Assembly: GCA_009869945.1 (NCBI GenBank)
Contig: WIXG01000335.1
Location: 21,656 to 85,655 of the forward strand
Direction of reading: 5' to 3'
DNA from: Mesaphorura yosii
Taxonomy: Eukaryota > Arthropoda > Collembola > Poduromorpha > Tullbergiidae
DNA: 64,000 nt
How positions within the stretch are numbered: the stretch's first letter is position 1; each line of letters begins with the position of its first letter. Shown here in pieces: positions 58,222 to 64,000 of this stretch. A program made the position numbers and the translations under genes. The notes beneath the pieces are model-generated. The model saw only the letters and a program-made list of their open reading frames with translations. It made no database searches and had not been told where the DNA came from.

Positions 58222-58866
58222 GTATGTCCGTTTAAATTCTTTTCTAGGCGCATTACAAATGCATATTAAATCACCGCCTTCAGACATTCGCAGACAAAGT
58301 TAAATACGCGAGTGACCTTCATCCTTCAATTCACGGCACTGCGAGTTATAGTTTCCTGTAATTTGTAATTGTAAGTGATTTCCTGCGGCGAGACTTTCTC
58401 GCTTTCTCCACTTTCACGTGGTGAAACCTTGAATTCATTATTCCAAACACATGCTGCTAGCTGCTTGCTGGATGCTTTTTGTTGTTGCTCGCGTTTCTCC
58501 ATTGCCATTCATCCGCATTCGCTCCGAGTCCGAACCAAAACCGATTCGCACCATATGTGTAGGAGTTCGGCTATTCAGCTGAACGCTAGAAAACTGTATG
58601 AATGAGAAGGAGGCCTGTTTACACTGCTTTCACTTCGGAGACATGTTTATTGATCGGCCGTACGCTTACAGAGAGAAAGTGGAGCCATTCGGCAGAGTAG
58701 CTCTTCAGCAGTTGAGGCCAAGTCAGATTCTTTACGGCTGCAACTAAATTGAGGGGAAATTAAGTTCATGGTCAGTTTCCAGTAATTTAATATAGACGAC
58801 ACCTTTCTTCGGTTCCCATTGTCCTTCAGAGCAATTAAACAATTAAAGTAAAAGTTGTAAGCCAAA

Positions 58867-61800
58867 ATGAAAGAAGAAGGGCAGACAGAAAAGCAGTCAA
58901 ACAACGGGGCACAAGACACCATTTATCTGTGCAACTTCCGAGTCTCCGTCGATGGAGACTGGCTCTGTCTCCGGCAGCTGGACGATGTCGAGGTGCCCAT
59001 GCAGCGACCCATTTATGAAAGTTTGCCGCTACCAAATCTGCCATCGCCTGATTTCCCACCATATTACGGTTACATTTCATTGAATTCATTGACCTATTGC
59101 GCACTCGTATTTATGAGTTTTTTTTAAGTGAGCAGTTGCGTAATTTTGATTGCTTCCTGTTGCTAAATTTTGTAGACCGGGATCCCACCACCGTAGAGCG
59201 AAGCAATTTACTGAATATCACAAAGTTAGTGATCAAATCATTAATCGAATGGTCAATTAGTCGCGGGCGCTCACTAGAATCCGAGCATCCTCCGCTTCAG
59301 CATTTCTTTATTGTGCTGGAACACGCAATGAGACATGGGCTCAAACCAAAGAAGGTTAATTACCAAAAAATACGTACAGAGTTCATTAAATGAATTCCCG
59401 TCACGGCCATCGTTTGCATTAATTTGCAGGGTCTGCTCGGACCAAAGAAAGAACTGTGGGACGTGTTAACACTGGTCGAGAAATGTACGAATGAGGCGTT
59501 TGACATTACAAACAGCATTCGAGATTTGCCAACAGTCAGGTTAGACTTTAGAATTTGCCACTCTCGCCGCAACATGCAACTCTTTGACTTGATTAACTCA
59601 GTGCTGATTTAACGATGATAGCACGCACATGGGCAGAGCCAGGGCCTGGCTGCGACTGGCGCTGATGCAAAAGAAACTGGCAGACTACTTCAAGATTCTG
59701 ATCGAGTGCAGGGAAACTCTGCTCAAGGACTTTTACGAACCAATTGCTCTCATGATGTCGGAAGAAGCGTCCGTACTCGCCGGGCTCCTCGTAGGTCTCA
59801 ACGTCATTGATTGCAACTTTTATCTCAAGGTTTGAGCATGCGTTTGAGTGTTTGAGTTTGTCCGAAGTTGCAAGTTGCAAGTCTGACATCAAGTGTTTAA
59901 TTGAAGGAAGAGGATTTAGACAGTCAGCAGGGCGTCATTGACTTCTCTCTGTACTTGCGCTCGTCCAAATCAAGCGAATCTCTCAGCGACGAGACGGAGC
60001 CAAACAACATGGACTCCGTTTTGGATCAGAAGAATTATATCGAAGAGTTGAACCGACATTTAAAGTAAGACTCGTTCAACGGCTCAACGTTTGGGACGGA
60101 TTCAATTTAACATTTGATTCATGCATTAGTGCGACCGTCACGAATCTCCAAACTCGCGTGGAAACGCTCACCACGACAAATGCGCTTATGAAGGAGGATT
60201 TGGCAATTTCGAAGAATACAATCGTGTCGCTGCAGGAAGAGAATCACGTCCTCAAACTCCGATTAGACCAATTTCTTGGGTCGCCTGATCAAACCAACAT
60301 TGCGCAGCTGGAGCCTTTGCCAGTACCAAAGGCGGTCGCAGTCGCAGGAGCTTCGTCGTCGTCACCAACCGATGAGCACAAACTGGGGGTTGGTGACGGA
60401 GACAAACGAGATATGAGCGCCTCGCCAATCTCACCGGTTCCAGCCAATTTGTCAGTCACGGATCTGAGTAAAAAGCTACACGACGAGCGGACGTTGAGAT
60501 CTGAATTGGAGAAGGAAATGGAAATTCGTGTATGTGTCTCGCTCTTGCAGCGTTCACGTTCAGCTAAAGTCTGAGCTGATGAACCTTGTTGAATTCATTT
60601 CATAGATGAACCAAAAGAATGAAATGGAAATGGCGATGAGTTTGATGGAGAAGGACGTACACGAGAAACAAAAGACAATCATCTCCCTTCGGACTCAATT
60701 GGAAGAAATTAAAGTCATCAATTTGGAAATGTACAAGAAATTGCAGGTACTGCTTACGGTTCAAATGAATTGCGGATGAATTGTGATACGTGAATTGATT
60801 GTTGATTTAGTATTTAAACTGGAACTTTGTTAACTTTTGCTGTGGTGTGGGAACTCTGTCTGTATTTGCCATTGTATTCGATATATTTAGGAATGCGAAG
60901 GTGAACTGCACGCGAAGGGTCATCTCATTGATCGACTTCAGCTTAAAACCACACAGATTGCTACCTTGCTTCAAAATTTGGAGGCTGCAAAGGCGTTCGA
61001 GCTGTCTGCACCAGGCACGCCGTGTACGCCAAGCAATCCGCTTCCACCATCGAATATTTTTGACAAGAACGTTCCTCCGAAATAAATCTCAATTCAGCTA
61101 AAACGACAGATGCTAGTCAAAAACCCCATTAACATTAACTTTGCTCTTTGCCACGCTTCTTGGAAACAATCAATCTATCGGATGTTAATTGTAGAGCACT
61201 GCTCGCTGCCTTTGCTAACTGAATTGCTACTTTCTACTACTAATCAATGAATTGTGTTGTGATGAATTGAAAAGAATGACGAAATAAAACAAAAATATTT
61301 TAGAAAACTAACCCAGACACATAATTTTCTCAATTCCAGGAATGTGAGAAGACGTTGAAATACAAAACAGAATTCATTGCGGCGCTCGAGTCGAAAGCCA
61401 CAAAATTAACCGAAACGATTGACCGGCTCGATGAAAAGTAATTTATTATTGCCATTGCGTTCGTTTTCGGGTCGATAGTCGATTCGATTGATCGCGCAGA
61501 TTACATCATTTTCGTTATCGTTTATTTGTCAGGTCCATTGCCGGTGAAGCCGAACTGAAGTCTGCGCATGAGATCATGCGAAGTTTGGGCGTGCAGATCG
61601 CAGATAAGGAACTGAAAGTGTCAACGCTTGAAGGCGACCTGAGAATCGAAAGAGAATGGCGACAGTCGCTGCAGGACACACTCATCAAGGACAAAGAAAA
61701 GATTTCGGAGCTCAACATGGAAGTTCAGAAGCTGCAACTTGTTGGTTTGGTAAGTTATCACTTTGCAATTAACGATTTTAATGATAGCTTTCCAACTCGT

Positions 61801-62280
61801 TGATTCCCAGGAACTTGAAACTGCTCAACAAGAAATTTCAAGGCTCGGGAAAGTATGCAAGGAGCATGAACAAACATTGGAAGACATGGGAGTTCGGCTG
61901 TCGGAGTCGACTTTAAAGATGGAGGACCTGAAGGAGGCTTCTTCATCAAAGTTGTACAACGAGGCTCAATGGGCACGTGATGATGAAGTGAAGCAATGCA
62001 ATCACTGCGCCAGAGAATTCAGCATTACACGAAGAAAGGTAAGACTTTGGCTTGGCCACTCTGGCTTGCCACACAACTTTAACGCAAAAATTTTTAATTT
62101 GGCTCTTTCTATTTCCAGCATCACTGTCGAAATTGCGGTGAAATTTTCTGCAAGCTGTGTTCAGACAATTTTGTGCAACTTGCCTCGTCAGCCAAGCCAG
62201 TTCGAGTGTGTGACAGTTGCCACACAATTCATCTGCAAAAGTGGACCGTCGCTGCTTCCACAAATTCCAGTACAAATTGA
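58867..62280 (+). CDS. RUFY: RUN and FYVE domain-containing protein (RUFY family)
   Basis: Eleven exons (58867-59068, 59176-59354, 59430-59539, 59622-59829, 59907-60064, 60130-60529, 60606-60746, 61340-61437, 61533-61749, 61811-62038, 62119-62280) close to 700 residues. The start has [20 protein letters not shown]. The RUN domain (about 70-235) includes [39 protein letters not shown] and [20 protein letters not shown]. Coiled coils fill about 280-630 ([13 protein letters not shown] precedes them). A C-terminal FYVE finger (about 633-690) has [14 protein letters not shown] and the signature [17 protein letters not shown], binding phosphatidylinositol 3-phosphate on endosomes. RUFY proteins link small GTPases to endosome traffic and axon growth. 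Which vertebrate member (RUFY1-4) it matches best cannot be settled. An alternative 3' exon is listed separately. Confidence 0.93.
60891..61085 (+). CDS. RUFY: Alternative terminal exon giving a FYVE-less RUFY isoform
   Basis: After exon 60606-60746 (phase 0) an acceptor ATATTTAG at 60883-60890 opens 64 codons and a stop at 61083-61085. They begin GAATGCGA ([17 protein letters not shown]) and end [11 protein letters not shown]. The downstream competing exon at 61340 begins almost the same ([12 protein letters not shown]). AATAAA at 61283 could end this short form, about 530 residues, which keeps the RUN domain and loses the FYVE finger. Vertebrate RUFY3 has comparable short forms. Confidence 0.7.
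   Translation, partial: ECEGELHAKGHLIDRLQLKTTQIATLLQNLEAAKAFELSAPGTPCTPSNPLPPSNIFDKNVPPK
61283..61288 (+). terminator. Possible poly(A) signal of the short RUFY isoform
   Basis: AATAAA about 200 bases after the alternative stop and before the next coding exon. Confidence 0.5.
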
Positions 62281-62755
62281 AATGGTCGGGCGATCACCGT
62301 CTTTCTTTCGTTGCGTGCCAAGTGATCAATCAAGCAACAGCAACAATACGTCCTCAATTAAATTACTTAGCCAAGAAGATGCCTCAACATAAAATATTTT
62401 AGGATGTTCTAGAATTTATTTATTTTTAAAGTTCAAAAGCTTTTATAAACATTTAAGCTCATTTTTAGTGGAGAATTTGTTGGGTTGCAGGCGGTTTTTA
62501 CCAAATCAGGTGCAATTAAAGTCCTGTACTCAGATTATGCGGGCTCAAACTAGTTAAGCTATTTAAAGTTAAAATTGTTGATAAAACCGTTAGAATTTTA
62601 AGTTAAAATGAGATTATTAATCCATCATCAACTGTACTGCATGGGTGCAAGGTAATTCATGCCGCATGTGATGGATAAATAAAAGATTACTTTTATGTTA
62701 ATGAACGGAATCAAGAATCAAGTAAGATTACGGCTGGTCGAGTGCTGCTGCTGCT
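62281..62755. other. Tail-to-tail intergenic region
   Basis: About 0.47 kb containing the RUFY 3' UTR with AATAAA at 62678; nothing else seen. Confidence 0.5.
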
Positions 62756-63720
62756 TCACTGTTTGGGCGGCTTTGGAGTGTCCGGGACGGGTGTCATCTC
62801 CGCCTTCCTCGCGTCCGTGTCTTCCCTGCATTGATCAAAATAGAACAATGTTCTTATAACTACGAACACAGACATGGACTGACCCATCATTTCATTGCCG
62901 CAGAATGACAATGCAGGATTACATATCGCTCATTACCTCCAGAATGAATAATTCATGAATGCCATTTCAACCAAGCCTTTCGCCCTTATCCAAGCTTTCT
63001 TCTTCTTCTCCTCGAGGCCCGCTACCTGGGCGTCTGTCAAAGGTGCTGGGCCTGGTGCATCCTGCTGCTGGTTCGCCAAGAGCTCTTTATTCACCTCGTA
63101 AACCTCATTTAGCGATCTCCTTGCACTGTCCATCAACACCTGAATGCCTGGAACCCATGATCGGATGAAGTCCCCTGTGTACTGTTCTACTTCCCTCATT
63201 TTGCCCAGCGTTATTTCCAAATTGTTCTGCAAAGCCAACAAATTGGTCCAGAATTAGCACAACAGCTCCGTGTGGGACTGTCTGAATCGAAGGGGTCGCT
63301 GATACTCGAGGAAGGAGACAAGTGAGCTACGGCTGCAGCAGCAGGGACTGTTCGGCAAGCAAACCAGCATTCTTCACAACACGACGACGACGAAGGCCGC
63401 GTGTTTCCCTCTTGTATGTTCTGACCCGACTTGTATTTAACTTGGAGAAGGAGAATGGAACACACCGAGTCCGTGCTATGGTTGAAGCATTGTTGCGCTG
63501 TTGTGAACTGTGACTTTGTGCATGTGTCACTTACCAACATCAGTTTCTCATCGGTATCTTGCTGGGCCCCACAAACTCCAGAATCCTGTCAAGGACCTGC
63601 AATCCCAACCAGAGCTTTGGTGATTTAGTCCTTGCAGATGTAAGATATCCTTGGCGATTCCTTGAATTGAGGGCGACTCACGTGAGGGTAGTGGAGTGGA
63701 ACCGCCGGCGGGTCGTTCAT
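62756..63720 (-). CDS. Small coiled-coil protein, gene model incomplete
   Basis: Two 3' exons are well supported: 62937-63226 and 62756-62825 join in phase. They encode about 119 residues, with helices likely to form coiled coil (NNLEITLGKMREVEQYTGDF, RRSLNEVYEVNKELLANQQQ, EEKKKKAWIRAKGLVEMAF) and the tail KAEMTPVPDTPKPPKQ. A likely first exon at 63682-63720 (MNDPPAVPLHYPH, donor GTGAGT) fits on the same strand. The exons between, around 63320-63600, could not be ordered: several frames are open and Ser/Ala-rich. I do not recognise the family. Confidence 0.55.
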
Positions 63721-63910
63721 GCTGATACTTATCCGGTCCGGAGTCTCGGAGCGACGAAAGGGATTCAGAAAATTGAAGGTGAAGTGGTCAATTGGGGACG
63801 TTATTCGCTTGCTAATGAACTGCGCTGGGAAAGTTGACCCAAAAACCGTTGGAATTTTGGACGTTGAAAGTTGTGTTTCCGGTACTGGTGCTGTATGTTA
63901 CCGGGTGGTC

Positions 63911-64000
63911 ATTCCAAAAATGCATTAAGTGACCGGGCGAATTAGCATGATCAGGTGTATCAATTCCAGTCATGCATTGAGTGACCGGGCAGATTAACAT
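63911..64000. repeat. Imperfect 52-base direct repeat at the right edge
   Basis: The 38-base segments 63911-63948 and 63963-64000 are close copies 52 bases apart; both contain ATGCATT(A/G)AGTGACCGGGC followed by ATTA(G/A)CAT. The array may continue beyond the window. Confidence 0.6.

Noticed and set aside
1-64000. CRISPR arrays, bacterial operons, prophage or tRNA genes
   Set aside because: None seen; spliced animal genes throughout. Individual tRNAs cannot be excluded without a covariance search.

Overview
The window is nuclear DNA of a compact animal genome. Genes are dense on both strands. Introns are mostly about 50-110 bp with GT/AG ends (one GC/AG), and AATAAA signals follow many genes. 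A short run of the arthropod telomere unit (TTAGG, read here as CCTAA), a chitin-binding secreted protein and a Fer3-type bHLH gene point to an arthropod or close relative. The species is not determined. Exon models below were built by hand from reading frame, splice sites and family similarity; phase closes exactly in most of them.

Layout, left to right. 1-3704: start of an unknown gene running off the left edge, a centromeric-type histone H3 (CENP-A-like) and a Fer3-like bHLH factor, all on minus. 6144-11686: an F-box protein (+), a peritrophin-type protein (-) and TFIIH subunit p62/GTF2H1 (-). 12422-15463: an unfamiliar Cys/Arg/Pro-rich gene with an internal repeat. 15745-21656: the biotin-carrying subunit of methylcrotonyl-CoA carboxylase and PICK1, the latter with up to three phase-matched first exons. 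22232-25487: an unrecognised 414-residue protein and a small hydrophobic one. 26241-30982: an SLC22-like transporter (+) and the outer dynein arm docking protein ODAD1 (-).

32003-38307 (-): an R7-family RGS gene with DEP, GGL and RGS domains and an unusually long Ser/Ala-rich tail carrying two CPW(E/D) motifs. Its 1.7 kb intron holds foldback DNA and a decayed coding fragment. 38308-41197 is a gene-poor stretch upstream of both RGS and ALYREF. 41198-47551: ALYREF, an unrecognised locus with alternative first exons, and MOB1 (all +). 48173-49851: spliceosome factor RBM22 (-). 50351-50762: telomere-like repeat next to a serine-protease remnant. 52264-56751: alpha-SNAP, a possible secreted ORF, a possible tiny gene and COP9 signalosome subunit 6. 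57921-62280: a RUFY gene with RUN and FYVE domains, two possible starts and two possible ends. 62756-63720: part of a small coiled-coil protein gene; 63911-64000: a short direct repeat.

Most recognised genes are conserved housekeeping functions (transcription, splicing, mRNA export, vesicle fusion, signalling) with no sign of operon-like organisation. The more unusual items are the RGS tail, the CENP-A-like gene, the Cys-rich gene, the alternative exons and the material inside the RGS intron.
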